Assembly (NCBI GenBank): GCA_036023115.1 | Contig: JAYKKT010000046.1 | Span: forward strand, 6,411,501-6,475,500 | Source of the DNA: Brasenia schreberi | Taxonomy: Eukaryota; Streptophyta; Magnoliopsida; Nymphaeales; Cabombaceae | Direction of reading: 5' to 3' | DNA length: 64,000 nt | Part shown: positions 1 through 13,701 of the stretch, one piece after another | Layout: each line of letters begins with the position of its first letter | How positions within the stretch are numbered: the stretch's first letter is position 1 | Program-made: the position numbers and the translations under genes | Notes under the pieces: model-generated | Databases searched by the model: none | What the model saw: the letters and a program-made list of their open reading frames with translations, nothing else | Told to the model about the DNA's origin: nothing

Positions 1-3000
1 ACCGTCGGCACTTCTATAAATTTTATTTTCTCATGGAACCGATCATGGATGCAGAGAGATTGAGGTAGACCGAATCAAGATCACTTGTAGAGCTTATTTA
101 GCATTTAACTAGATGTCTTCTGAAAACGTGATGAGAAACTCTCACTACAAAGGCTCAATAGAAAGCCAATAGCGTAATAAACAATCATGATACTCCTTAC
201 CAAGGTGGAACTGTTGTTACCTGGCGAACTCTCCTCCCTGAAGTTTTGCATTATTTTCTTTATTGTGTTGATTAAAGATGCCTTCACTTAGGAGCGAATT
301 CGAGGGAAAGATGACTCAAGTTAACTTCTAACTCCTCTAACTGAAATTATCATGTTTGGATTTCATCATGCAAATAATGATGGCTCGAATTCTCAATGGA
401 TTTCCACCTCCTCCGGTGAGAATTCCAATTCATCCACAGGTACAACAACATAGCCAGTAGGCATCATTGCCATAAATCCCAGCAATATTTGGATTGTTAT
501 GATAAACGTGTTAATAACTTGGCACATATAAGATGGTAGTGAATTTCTTGGGAACCTCGGCATCAAGTATTTTAACAGTCAAGTGAGTTCTCGAGAATCT
601 TTCCAAACATAAATGAAGTGATGTATTAAGAATTCATGAAAATCAATGAAGTGTAGATAATTCAAATTTTGCGCTATTTCTTGTGATATCATATCCTACA
701 AAACACCTATGAATTTTGTTCACACTGACAAGCAATCTGTGACATGGTTCGAAATCTTGAAGTGTGAACCTTAACGAGCATGTTTTCTAACAAGATCCAT
801 ATGTTTCTTTCAGGCCATATAAATCATTCAATTTTCTGGAAGAATATGAAACCTGTTTATGTAAGCTTACTGGTGATATTCATGTAATGCTGTCATGTTG
901 CTGTTTGATCCACAGGTTGAAAGATATTATGTATGATGAATGAAAACCAACACATAGGAAGATGATGGTCAACCCCCAAAAGTTGCTCTTGCCCGTGCGA
1001 TCAAAGCAGATTTTCTTTCACTGGAGTATTTAATGCAAAGGATTAACTTGGAAGGTGTTACTTTTACAGGGTTCCTTGATGGGTGGTGAGGGTAGACATA
1101 GCCGGTTGTGGTTACCAGGGAACCCGGAACTTATAGTTCCAGCAGTGGTTCCAAGCGGTTCCAATTTGAGTCCTAAACAGCCTGGAACTGGCAAAAAGCA
1201 TTAAAAATTAATATTTTAAAGAAAATTTAAAAAAATCTGATTGATCCCAGTTTCTGGCCAGTTCCGGTTCCATGAAAGGTGGAATCGGAACCAACCTGGG
1301 TGGTCACCAGTTTCAGGCCCGGTTTCAGTTCCAGCCAATTCCTGGCCAACACAGTTTTGGTTGGAACTACCAGTTCTGTTCCAAATCGGCCATGGCTTCG
1401 CTTGGAACTGCTGGGCCAGCTCCAAATCGGCCATGTCTAGCCTAGTTGAGTGTACACCTTGGTTATACTGGTTCTTGGTTATACTGGTTTTCGTTGGGTC
1501 TTAGAAGAACGCATTTTGGTATCTTGTGTATCATTTAATGTTCTTTAAAAAATTGAGTGCCTTTCTGACTAACTTCATTTGCCTTGTTTCTCTCGCATCT
1601 ACATATTTGCATTTATGTTCAAACAGTGGCTTGGCTTCAGTAAAGCAGAAAAGAAAGTTGTGGTTGAAACAGCTAACCAGGTGACTGTTCTGATGTTACA
1701 TTTGGCCATGCTATTGAAAATTTTCACCAAATAGAAAGAGAATGAAACTTTTTTGTTCAATTCACGAGCTGAGGTTAGGCAAGCCCCTAGCAGAATGATG
1801 CATGCCCCGTTTTTTGTACTCAAGACCTTTGTTTAGAATGTTTTTCTCGAGTCAACTGGGTAGGCAGGAGAGACCTGGCTCCCCGCAGGAGCATGAGATT
1901 TACATTTGTTTGTTATGTAAGAATATAGTGGCATGATATTTATTTTCTTGATGAATTTTGGAAGTTATTGTAAGAACAATGAGGTTTGCATTGGTTGGAA
2001 GTGTGAAAACTATTCCCATGTGGAACAGTGGTGGTTGTATTGTTAATTGCAGGACCCATTGGTAACTAATGGGTCAGCGTAGTTCTACTGTTGGGGATAG
2101 ATGTGTGGGAGCATGTGCATACTAGTTACAGGTAATTGACTGATGAGTTACTAATTGAATGCATCTGTTCTGCTTTAAAACTCTTCCACCAAATTCAGCT
2201 GTTGCTAGTTGAAACGTTGCTGGCACTTCTGCAGAAAGTAGATGTCTTAGCCGCCTTTGGTACTTTCTCAATCGTGATTGGGAATGTCGCACCCAGATTC
2301 AATTATTTTATCATGTATGCTTCAGAAAACTGTTTTTGTTTGCAGCTTAATAGGAATTGGGATACGTTAGAATCTGATTCATATTACACACTTTCTATTC
2401 GAGAACTTCAAACATTTTACATTTGCAATTTATAGTAAGTTAAAATATTATTCAGGTTGCCCTGTTCATAGTTAATGTCTTAACACAAATCTCAGAGTCT
2501 CGATTTTGTTTTCCAAGAGGATCCAGTAACAACTGGGACTTGCCCCAAGTACGACTTGAACATTAGCTTCCAAGGCAAAGCTACGATTAACCAGTTCTTT
2601 CAAGATCTGCGCATCTTTCGCTCTTGCTTGTTTGTCTCCATTCAATACAGCCCCCATTCGTTTATTTTGAAGTTCATTTGTAGGGGATACTTCTGTAGTT
2701 CCCAATCTTAGTTAGTATAGCATATAGTGTGATTGTGATTTTTCATAAACTAGTTCCCTTTCAAGCTGATTTGGTACTACCAGTCTGGTATGCAGATTAG
2801 TGTTCCTCTAGTGGGTTCGCTTTTGGCTTGATTTTCTGAACATGAGTACCTTATCCTGAAGTCTGATTGAAATTTAAAAAGCACAGATATCATGTACCAA
2901 CACTTTTGACTTGAGTTATCAGTTGGGAATATGCAAATGATGTCTGTATATGAAAAAGAGACACAATAAAGGGTAATTGAAACAGTTCAATCACCTTGAT

Positions 3001-3789
3001 GTTCAATCTTATCTTTCCCCATGAAAGAAATTAAGCTTGTATCAGTATTGCCCTGTAACACTTCAAAAGACTAGTTAGGCTTATATTTGCCGTAGAAAAG
3101 GCAGTTTTGTCTGTGATCAACCATCAATTATTGCACGGTTGCATCAAGAGTTTCTTACTTATTCCTGTAAATTTCATGGTTGTGAAAACGGTAGGTTATC
3201 TGTTTTTTTTCATTTTTTAGTGTTGTAAATACAGACCATATGCAAAATATATCAAGAGGGAGCCCAAGGACGCTGCACCTCAAATAATTCTTTTTCCTTT
3301 ATTTTAGCGTAGAAGATAACAACAGATCATATGCTATCAGCCTGTCACATGTAATGAACCATATTTAGCAAAAAACAGTGGCGACCAAACTCAAACCTCT
3401 CATTTGTTCTTGCTGAATTACGGCAGTCAGTAGCGAGCGCTACACTTTAGTGGCACTCATTTGCTAAACGCAGAATTGCAGCAGGAGCACCAAAACTTCG
3501 TGATCTGTTTCTTGTGCTCCTCATGATGCTGCAAAGAAAAGTTTTCACAGATTTAACAGATTCCATCCATAGAAATCAGGAACTTAGAAGTTCAGAGTTC
3601 AGACTGCGAACAGAACTCGAATTGCAATGGAAGTGTTACCCAATTTTAGGTCTGCCCAGTATCTCCTAGAAACTACACGAGCTCACTGCTAGGCCCATAT
3701 TTGTCAGCAGAGTAGCCACAAAGTTGAAGTCCTTCCCGATTGATGTAGTGTAGGTACATCCAGAAGAGTTTCAAACCAAGTAGGATTCT
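1..3789. other. Intergenic region upstream of the window's first gene
   Basis: No recognisable gene on either strand. Open frames are short (under 100 codons), lack known motifs and do not join into a plausible spliced product. The part nearest 3790 must include the 3' UTR of the minus-strand tRNA methyltransferase gene. A GGTTCC-rich stretch at about 1085-1440 is listed separately. A small hairpin with an 8-bp stem (GACCCATT / AATGGGTC) lies near 2052-2074; it is too small to assign a role. Confidence 0.5.
1085..1440. repeat. Degenerate GGTTCC/GGAACC-rich low-complexity repeat
   Basis: The words GGTTCC, GGAACC, CAGTTCC and GGAACTG recur many times without a fixed period, on both strands. 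This gives open frames rich in Trp, Asn and Arg that are artefacts of the repeat (1216-1434 minus, 1241-1504 plus). A similar stretch occurs at about 52320-52710 and a weaker one near 41930-42010, so this is a dispersed kind of cryptically simple sequence rather than a gene. Confidence 0.55.
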
Positions 3790-6700
3790 TTACTCTTGAA
3801 GCCTCTGTGCAATTTGAACACATGTAGTCATAGGGCAGTTGGTCTTGAGTGCGTTGGAGTGAATGTGTGACCTGCTCACAGCATACCCTTCCTGAAGTAG
3901 AAGAATTATATCAAAATCAGCATAAACGTGCGTGTATCCCATTTCACGCACTGGTAACCATTTGCAACTCATCCTATCATGCTTAAATACATCTTATTCA
4001 TGAAAGTTGTACTCCTAGTCTCCTATACTGGAAAGCAAAACAAGAGGCCTGCAGAGGTAATTGTTCATTTGCTTATAATCCTGCATATCAAAAGAATCCA
4101 ACAGAAGATCTTTACTTGGCCTCGGTCTATAGTGGTGAACTCCAAGAGAGTGGACCCGAAACACAGAGCTCATCCACAGGACATGGTTGCGGGCTTGGTC
4201 TTAAGGAGAATTGAATTCATGATGACCAGCAGATGCTCCGATCAACTGAACCTCATATGGAAAAGTTCTAGCCATTTCCTTCTAAACAATATAGCAAAAT
4301 AATCCCGAGTTTTCTGATGACCACATCTCAAAAGCTGGATGGCAGTAACTTTACATTATTTGCAACTGCACCTTTTGCGAGATAACTAGCCATGCATGCA
4401 CCAGCCTACCGTGCTCGAAGATAATCTAAACATAATTTCCCAAGCATCTGAGAATTCTTGTAATTCCATTGAGGTTCCTGACTGAGGCTTTAGATATAAG
4501 CGTGATAAGACCAAGATAGTGTGGCATCTAAGAATCCAATGGGGAACTCCATCTAGTAGAGCAAAAGAATTACGTTTCCACCTAATTAGAGTCATTGCGT
4601 GGTCCACTTTCCAGCATCTCTTCACCCCATAAGTCATCACGAAAATAGCAACACTATCTCAATTTTTAACTGGTCAGTATTTTCTTGGTCCAAAACATCC
4701 GTAATCCGTTGCTGCCTCATGGTTCCCTAAGCTCTTGTTGAAAATGATCATAAAGAAATGTGGAGGAGAAGACGTCACAACGTAAGGATCCAGGTTCAAG
4801 GACAAAATGCAGCTGATTTTTGGTCTATCATGAACGAACTCAACCACAAAACGTGGATCTAGCTTTGCTTCAACATCGCTCAAAGGTAACTTCATATAAA
4901 GAAAAGAAAAATGCTCGAGTTTAACCTGATACAGCATACAATCTAATAGATATAATAGGGCCTCTTTCACTTAACGGGCAATGCGATTCTGAATTTTAAC
5001 CAAGCCAGTATCCATGAAGATGTTATTCAAAACTCAATGATTCAACTAAAGATGTCAATTCAAAAAGAAAACCTTGAGTATTCTATTCTCAAGAAACACC
5101 ATCCAGGAATCAAGATGCATATATACCTGACGCAACATATCCATCATGTTCTTGAGAGGAGGAGAGTTGACTTTTGCTCGGCTTGCTACCTGAGAACCAC
5201 AAGAAATATTTATAATGAAATAAGGCATATAATAACCATATAAGATCATCCAGATTATAGAAGCGTGGCATTATTATATAATATAATATAGCACAAAGGA
5301 ACAATCTATACTTATATACTTGGAGAACAAACGGATACCTCATCAAGCTTGATATATCCAAAAGGTAATCGAGGATCACTCTCATCAAGCATTTGTCTTA
5401 AAAGTTTATCTAAATTCTTTCCTTCCAAGCCAGCATCTGTCCATCCCCACTGATTAGCTAAGTTCAGCATATCACCTAGATGATTTGCATCATGAAGAGG
5501 ACCAATCCAGAGTGGGCCCGACACAACCAGTGAACCAGAAGCCTAAACTTCAAAATAGACAAAGTAAGAAGAAAGCTCATTGACAATACTCACTTCTAAA
5601 TGACCCTGTCGAAGGGGAATAGCAGAGGCATCAGATTGCATACACTTCTCTGGCTGTAAAGGTCATGACTTACTAAAGCATACCTTTTATATCTCAGAAG
5701 ATTTAGGTTTTAGCATGGAGACATGAGTAAGATGAAATAAAGGGAAAGCGTGAGACCTCATTTTTGCTGCAAATACAAAACATCTTCCCAAGATCGTTCC
5801 AGGAAAATCCTTGTGAATTCCCACACTTGTTGCAATAACTCATGAAACCATAGTACCTGATGAGATTTACAAGAAAAATGAAGATGAGTACTTCTCTTCT
5901 CCTTAACGAATGAAAAATTTATAATCACAAAGCTATAATCAGGCACCTCACCCATTCTTCAGGGGATTTCCACGACTCACACGAAGCATAACTCTGAATA
6001 CCGGCCCATGATAAGAATAATAGGAGAAAAGGGGCAATATTTTGAAACCCATAGCAGCAGCTTCCCGCAGTGCCCCACCTATAAGCATCCGCAATCCCAC
6101 CTCATTTGAATACGGCATAGGCTTTACATATGCTCCATATGAAGTTAAAGTACTACCATGAAAAGTCAAGATATTAAATCCCATCTTAAGAGCTATCACC
6201 GAAAATATAATAAATCCTGGAAGAAAGAATATTACAAATATGGACATAAAATAAGACAACAGAACACAACAGAAGAATTTGCTTCTACCTCATGCACATA
6301 TTCTGAACAGTGTGAAAGTGGACTAGAAAAATTGCCAACAGGAAGATCATGGAAGTCGAATGTCAGTATCGATCATTTACATATGCACTGTTCATAAAAC
6401 CTCAATATAACTAGAAAATTTAATGAAAGAACTTGTAACAGCATACATGCATATGCATCTCCAGTTGCTAAATACATATCCACATAAGTCATGTTAGTAA
6501 TGAATTTACCTGCAACCACAGCATGCGATGATAATTGTCTGCAGGGACTCGAATCAGAAGAGCAGGGGTCGGGATTGGGGAGTTGTGTTATATCTTAGCT
6601 AAGAACGTAGGAGTACTACTTGTTTTGGGGCCCACCCCCGGCTTGGATTGGGTCAATGTCAGAATTCGGGAAGTGCAAAGTGCAAATTAAATTGGTGTTT

Positions 6701-8267
6701 TCATCATATGTTTAACACATGACTTTCATCTGACAACCTTATACCACGTGGTAGGTGTGTTTGACTTTTATGCTTTTTGGCCAAACACCCTAAATATGAA
6801 CAACCATTAGATAGCATCACCAAAAAGCCCATTACTGGGCCAAATCCTCTCTGGATCTTTCTTTCTCGCGTCGTTACAGTCGTAGTGGGACGGTGAATAA
6901 AGAAATGATCATACAGGTTATAATATTGCCAATTAAAGGTAAGTTGGTGATATATGAGGATTGATACTAAGCTCATCCGGTCGCATTATCTTTATTTCAA
7001 ACATGGTGACTTGGAGGGCGCCTTCATGCAGTGGAAATAGGCGGAACACGAGAATTATTAGCTTTGAAAATGTTCTTTCCAGAAGTAAGAAGTTCTCGAA
7101 TACATTTGTGTTTGTTGTCGCCCATGGAACCAGAACTATGAACTCCAGAAACTCTTCTCTCGTTTTCTTTCCATTTGCTTCTTGGAGCTGCAAATTTTGG
7201 ACTTGGACAATCAACCAAATGTGGCTCAGGTTTTCCGGTTTTATTTTGTAGCAACACTAACTCCTCGTACATCAAGAAAAAACTCTTATACAAATAAATC
7301 ACCAAAATAAATTTATGTGAATTTCATTTAAAATTCAAACCATAATTTTGTATCTTGACGATATATTTCACAAGTTCCTGTACATATCTAAATGGCATTT
7401 CTTATTAATATCCTGCATCTAGAATCAACAATTCATCTATATTCTAGATTATTGCGAACCATGAAAACTTCATTCCCATATTGAAACGTTATTTCTTACG
7501 TATTACCCTTCTATAAGTCATGTTTAACATTTAACACTACCGTTCACAAAATTATGAGTTCCACATCAAGCAAAAATATCTCCCTAGATTCCGAGTTAGG
7601 AAAAGAAACCGGAACAAACTATGAACTATGTAGATACTCACTGTCGAGGTCTGTGCCCGCCGGAAGAATACCCGTCGGTTGAAGTGATGTATAGCAATCC
7701 GTCGAGTTTCATTGCTGCGAAAGCGGACCTAAGAAACGACGAATCGCTACCAAAGGAATCAACGTCAATGAGGTCAAAGAACTCGTCATTGAGGTACCGT
7801 TCGACCAACAACCGATTGGCGTCATAATGGGTGACAACCCACCTCCTCTTCCCCTCCGAAATCCTCGCCTCTTGGGACAAATTATCCAAAATCGTTCGCC
7901 GTACTTCGTCGTTTGCGTCGTTGGCCCACACAAAATCGGCACCTGATTGTGAGAGGTACCGGAGAGACCGAACGCCACAACCGCACATCGCGTCGAGGAC
8001 GGAAAGCGTGCCATTGGATCGCTTGTAGAGAGCGGCAGAGAGGATTCCGAGATCTCTTCCGATGGCGCTCTCCTTCCTATAGAAGCAATCACCGACGACA
8101 AACCTTATCCCTCTCTCTGTTTCCGCGTCCTCCGGGACGTTGGTGGTCAGTATCTCGTTGTGGGCATTGGCGAAATGGACGGAAAAGCTCGAATGCGGAG
8201 CTCTAATGGCGGATTTGTGGAGAAAGACATGGATGAATGGATTTCGCAGAAATGGGATTCCTATCAT
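3790..8267 (-). CDS. tRNA (guanine-26-N2)-dimethyltransferase, short plant TRM1-like form
   Basis: This gene encodes a TRM1-family, AdoMet-dependent enzyme that dimethylates N2 of guanine 26 in tRNA. The exons, read 5' to 3' on the minus strand, are 8267-7642, 6152-5952, 5856-5757, 5653-5594, 5542-5339, 5189-5127 and 3891-3790. All junctions are GT-AG with matching phases and give about 451 residues. Visible motifs are the AdoMet loop LDAMCGCGVRSLRY, an acidic motif DVDSFGS (DxDPFG/YG in the classical enzyme), TSTDGYSSGGHRPR, SYGAYVKPMPYSNEVGLRML, PLFSYYSYHGPVFRVMLR, a CNKCG...CIC zinc-type cysteine cluster, GPLWIGPLHDA and the C-terminal SRSHIHSNALKTNCP block. The protein is shorter than the usual eukaryotic TRM1 (roughly 590-660 residues) and resembles the short plant paralogue. 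Its N terminus of about 40 residues is rich in Ser, His, Arg and hydrophobic residues and could be an organelle signal; that is inference. The 1.2-kb last intron is the largest after intron 1. Confidence 0.9.
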
Positions 8268-9485
8268 GACGGAGTGCGGAGAGCGGGAAACAAACAGGAG
8301 TACGTTTTAACTTTATCCCACACGGTAGATGAGGTGCACGCGGTCTTTGAAAAAAGTTTATCATTCGTATGGATTTAACCAAAACAGAGACGGGCCCTAT
8401 CAGAGGATCACCAGGAAACCAAGCAACAGCTCACCTGGCCTGGCTCGGGGGACTACTCACAAGTTGAAGTTGAAGGTCATGAGTTTGGTACCCGGCATCT
8501 GGCAATTGTATTGCATCACCCTTATTGTACCACCATTATCAGACAATGACCGGCTAGCAATGTCTGGATTCTGGAATTTTGTGGGAAAACCCCTTTGCTT
8601 TGCTACCAAACGAAATATGGAAGAGGGTTGGAGCACCAGAACACACGATAATGGTCACAATTTCCAACCTTGCATGTTTTGCAGAGTCTGCCTAACCACA
8701 TTACGTATCATCGCGAAATGAGAGACTGTCATTTCAAAATACTTTTCCTTTGACCCTACGCAAAATGCATTTAAATGCTTGCATTACATTTTGCTGCTAG
8801 ATGAGAGATGGAAACACTAAGCTATCTTCGTTAGTTTTGGGTAGTTCTTGCCAGATGCCCCACGTATTGAACGCGTGACCTTCAAGTCAACCCCCTAGCC
8901 AGGTAAGCTATTGCTCGTTGTGCTAAGGAATACTTTTTAAGTCTTTTCCATTGATCCAACTGGGATCTGATCATGGTGGCAAGATAGACCGATGGAGATG
9001 GCTGATGGCTGATGATGCCCATATATCTTCTGTCTCAAGTCTGTTCATTCTTGTTACGTAATCTTCCAAGCAGACAAGTGCTTGGTCACTTGTCCATGCG
9101 AGAACCAGCGAAGAGCGGGGCACACAAAGTTCCAATATTTTTCAGCAAAAAGGTTACTTTAATTGTATCAATATCCTCCAATGAACAGAGTCTGCCATCT
9201 AAACCAAAAAGAAGAATGATCCCAATGCAATCTTGGCGGCCATCATAGAGAAAATGAGGGAGTTGTTAACATTTGCAGTTTCCTGATCCCTTCCCACCTT
9301 GTGCACGCGCACACGCATGCACATGTACATACGCACGCACACATACCAACACCACCCATTTTCTAGGATTTTAAAACACAAAACCAGTTCATGAGCAAGC
9401 AGTTCAAATCCTCCATCGAATACAGAGTTTCAGAGCACCCACAACAACCAGCACAAGCTCATCAACATTGTGAACATAAAGAAAT
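8268..9485. other. Spacer between the TRM1-like gene and the next minus-strand gene
   Basis: This spacer holds the promoter and 5' leader of the TRM1-like gene (just above 8267) and the 3' UTR of the membrane-protein gene (just below 9486). It also carries one SINE-like fragment (8851-8927). An alternating purine-pyrimidine CA/CG/TA tract lies at about 9301-9350. I see no gene. Confidence 0.5.
8851..8927 (-). mobile_element. tRNA-derived SINE-like fragment
   Basis: On the minus strand the piece reads TTAGCACAA, then a box-A-like TAGCTTACCTGG, about 20 bases, a box-B-like stretch GGTCACGCGTTCAATACG, and GGGGCATCTGG. The copy at 39590-39680 has the same order and spacing (TTAGCACAA, TAGCTCACTTG, GTCGTGCATTTGACACCC, GTGCATCTGG). 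That parallel supports a shared SINE family. The ends are not defined. Confidence 0.5.
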
Positions 9486-12400
9486 TTACTCAACCTTCGC
9501 CACTTCCCCAGGAACACTGCTTTCAGCAACAGTCTCCCTCACAAACCTGAAGATTGAAGCATCTTTTTAGAACCATCTTTTGGTTTTGTATAAGTTACAA
9601 TGCATGCATGGCAAGAGCTGAAGAAATGACCACTAAGAAAAAGGGATGTCGTAGAAACCAAAGGAAGAGTACCTTGCTAGTTTTTCCTGTGAGGAGTGCA
9701 ACACGTATATTGCAAGAATGAATGATAATACAATCCCTGTAACCATAAAAGAGATTATTTAGTCCAAAACAAATGCTAACACAAACCCCATAAACAAAAA
9801 AAGAATGCCAAGTATTTAATTTAGAATTTATTAGTGCACACGTGTTCTATACCTGAACTAAATAAAACATAGAATCCACCAGCTACATCTATCTCCGATT
9901 TCTCCTCCCTGAGAGTTTCAGAAAATTACATTAGCACAATCATATCTCATTTGCCAACAGAAGATCATCTAACTATCAACATATAATAAATAAAACCAGG
10001 ATAAATACAAACAATTCCAAATACATGTATTAAATGTTAGGAGTTCCTCGCAGACTTGGACACAAAAGTATCTTGGAATGGGTCAAAAGTTCCTTTTCTT
10101 CTGAAGGGGTTTATAGTTGAGTTGCGACAACCTTTTTTAGGGTCAATTTCTACTCATTCCATAGTTGCTATACGCATGTTAGTTTCATCCCATGTAAGAC
10201 CTGCAACATATCTAACTCTTTAAACACAAAAAATCCACCAAATCTGGTTGACTTGTCAAGCAGATGCAAGATACCAACTCATACTAGCTTTCCCGCATCA
10301 GATGGTTCAATCTTGCTAGTCCAACAAAAAAGAATACAGCCAATGTAAATCTCACAAGAAAGATGTTACCTGCCAATTGATCCCATCGCTTTCATGGTGG
10401 GTTAAACCGATAAAACCTTTCAAAGAAAAGGAACAGATTGGACCTTCATCAGCCAACGTGTGCTACAAAATGATAGAAACTGTAGGAAACTGGCATGTTG
10501 CTTGTCACTCACCAGATTGAGCATGTTTCCTTCAGTAGCCTAAATTTTTTACAGGGATGACAATGTCTCTCTCATGGTGGGTTAAACAAATGAAACCAAA
10601 ATCAGGTTGAACTTATTGCATCAAACAAAAATGTAACCGAAAATGGTACAAACAGTGAAAGTCCTTTCCACGCAGCAGATTGTGTACAACAAGTTTTGGT
10701 CATAACCGACTCGAATAGGCTGAGGTACCAGACTTGAATAGGGTACCCACTGTATCATTTCTCTGTGGCAGCAGCAGATATAGGAGGTGTGAAATAGCTT
10801 GTCAAACCACGTCAAATCTTGTCTGACACTTGTATGATTGCTTTTGTGTTTGATCGTCTCTTTCTGTTCTTTGTCCCAAACAAACTTGGGCTAGAATTGT
10901 AAAATTCCCTTTGAAAGCAAACCTTCTCTCATTTCATAATGCAATAGAAGAACTATCATATAGCTCCTTTGGGGGAAAACGAATGCAATGTTGAAGATGC
11001 AAGAGATCCAACTTCTATAAAAGTTAAACAAGAAATAGAAACCATTGACATGCAATCTGCTCACACTTACATGAAAAAGCACATGAGGTTTTAGTTCACA
11101 AAGGGTGAATAAGCACTATTCCCGGATCAAATAAATCAGCACTGACTACTCCATAAGATTATAGAGAGGATCAGACGCATGAGAGTGGAATCTTGAAGGC
11201 GTAAGACAAAATGGCAGTCCTGATCAGGTGTTCAACATTCAGAACATACTTTTAGGTTGAGTTCATCAAATAAGCCTGCAAATCAAGCTGGCCTATTTTC
11301 ATTTAAGGTAAGAGTTTTAGCATGGTCATAATAAAAAATCCACATCCACTATTAAAGCGAAGACTGGATAACAATAGAAGTAGTGAAACTAAAAATATAT
11401 GTTCTCAAACTCAAAAGCCTAAAAAATAGAGGAAGTCTTGCTTCCATCAGAAAAACCACAGGATGACATACCAGTAAGGTATATCCAACATACAAATTAA
11501 CCAGTTTGATGGAAGTCTTATATGATAATAAACATATGCTCTCAGATATTTGCAACATATAATTCATGAAATCTCAAGTCAACATGTTCTATTATAGCTC
11601 TGCTGTCATAGCTGTCGCACGTACTTTTCATAAGCACAAAAACAAGTAAAACAAGTACAAAATAAGTGATTAACAGGTCCAGTAATGGTATCTTAGATTC
11701 GCATTCACCACAACAATAGGACAGCATAAGCCAAATTCCATTTATGTAATGCAAGTTGGATTATCTAACCATGTATATCTGACGAGCACGTGCTTCGGCC
11801 AATGCTCAGGATTCCAGAATTGCTTATGTATGTCCTGATGAAGTTCTATATCTGCTCAAAAGCAAGCACACCATGAGAGATCAACTCGTGCCTGAAAATT
11901 GACCAATGTTCATGACTACGATACACAAAAAAAACTAGTAGACATAAAAGTATCCTTTAGTAATTTTTACCAACAGATGCAAAAGAGTGCAGTTCCTTAA
12001 GATTATACGGTTCCCTACTAATTCAGTTCAAACTTTTATGATATTCATTTGTACTGTAAACTGATAATAGAGGTCAACCATCTTAACATGGAATGCCAAA
12101 TAACCGACCAAGAGATCTTGTAAACAAAAGCCCCAAACAAATTTTTCCACTGGAGAAACAAGTTCCAGGAGGTGGGATCAAACGAGAACAGAAAACAGAG
12201 AAACAAGCATAGAGAAGGAACTTCTATTATAGATGGAATTTGACGTACAGTGATGAGGCATATCAACGACTTTAGCAGTAACTCCATGTATATCACTTCC
12301 TGAGTATCTCTGCAACCATTCAACTCCAGTCTTAGTTTCACATAGGAGAAACCATTCTGCAATTGTACCTTCCAATTCAAGCATATTCCTGAAGTTTTTA

Positions 12401-13668
12401 TTGCAGGAAGAGTCTCACCAGCTGTACATCAATCATAGGAACTTCCACGCTCTTGCGATTAATCACTAGCAGCCACGGGATCAGATATTTCTCCCTTCCA
12501 ATTTGAAATGAACTGCATGATTCATTGGAGTGTAATCTATAAGTATGTGTAGGGTGCAAAGTGAAGTTGAAGCCTTTTAGGACATGGCACCAACCAGTAC
12601 ACACTATTGGCAACAATATTTGTCAGATACATTTTGGAAATAATTAAAAATATGGAAGAAAGGAGGAGCCTCCTTTTCGAAGATAACTAGCAATGGCAGA
12701 AAATCTTGTAGAAAAGCAAATTTTCTTTAGTGACATCGATTAAAACAAAATTTTGAGGAAGGGAAGAAACAAGTAGCAACAATTAAACTCTGAACTCGCT
12801 CACCATGTAAGAAAAAGCCACAGAAGCATATTCTCCCATGTAAATTGAATCCAATTTAAATTGTATGAGGAATTTATGCAACCACGCACAACTCATAAGC
12901 CAAAGTAAACAAATTATGGATACATAAGTGGGTTTCCCCTTCATCATTAACAACCTCTGATATGGTTATCCAAATTGAGTGCTGAAAAGAATGCATCTAA
13001 TCTGAATATTTGCAATACCACCACAGCATCTTCCAACTTGCGACCAATCAAAACAGCAATCATGACAAATTTTCAACCCAACATAATGTTATAGTAGCTT
13101 ACCACCACAAAAGCACCAAAATCAACCAAGCTTCCTACACACTAACTGGGGTCAGTACATAAATTCTTAGTTGCATTGTGCTTGATCTTGTGTAAAAAAA
13201 TAAGATCATGTTTTTTTTTTCTTCCGCTTTTGAAGTATTCACCATCCAATTTCTCGCACCTATATCTAGCACCTTTGGAAATTTCAAAACCACCGTAGTC
13301 TCTCCCTTTATCGAAGTTCCATACAATTCATTCTTAAGTCTCATTAGGACTTCGGTCTTGCTTTTTATGGCCACACGTCCTCCTAAACATCTTCATCTCG
13401 GTGACAGACATCTTCTGCACACGTCAATTGGTTGACGGCCGAAGACTTCTTGCTGCTCAAAGCTCAAGAAAGTCTATCTCAAATACACAAACAACACCTA
13501 CTCGGATATGCATGTCGATATACACGTGAAGAAGACGCTCCCAGCATAAACTACCGAGGTTGCGCATAAAGTTGAATGACCAATAACTACCAAGGAATTG
13601 GAGACCATGGAAAACCAAAAAGACTAATAAGGAAAATTAGAAGTAGACAAAGGCGATGCGCGCGCATC

Positions 13669-13701
<33 letters not shown>

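Noticed and set aside
2472..2705. 77-codon minus-strand frame with protein-like composition
   Set aside because: I could not connect it to any family or flanking exons, so it is not listed as a gene.
7709..8206. Open frames on both strands overlapping the first TRM1 exon
   Set aside because: They are shadows of the conserved minus-strand exon in other frames; only the exon's frame has family motifs.
10391..10590. Short direct repeat CATGGTGGGTTAAAC (10395 and 10574)
   Set aside because: About 16 bp only, with diverging flanks; not enough to call an element.
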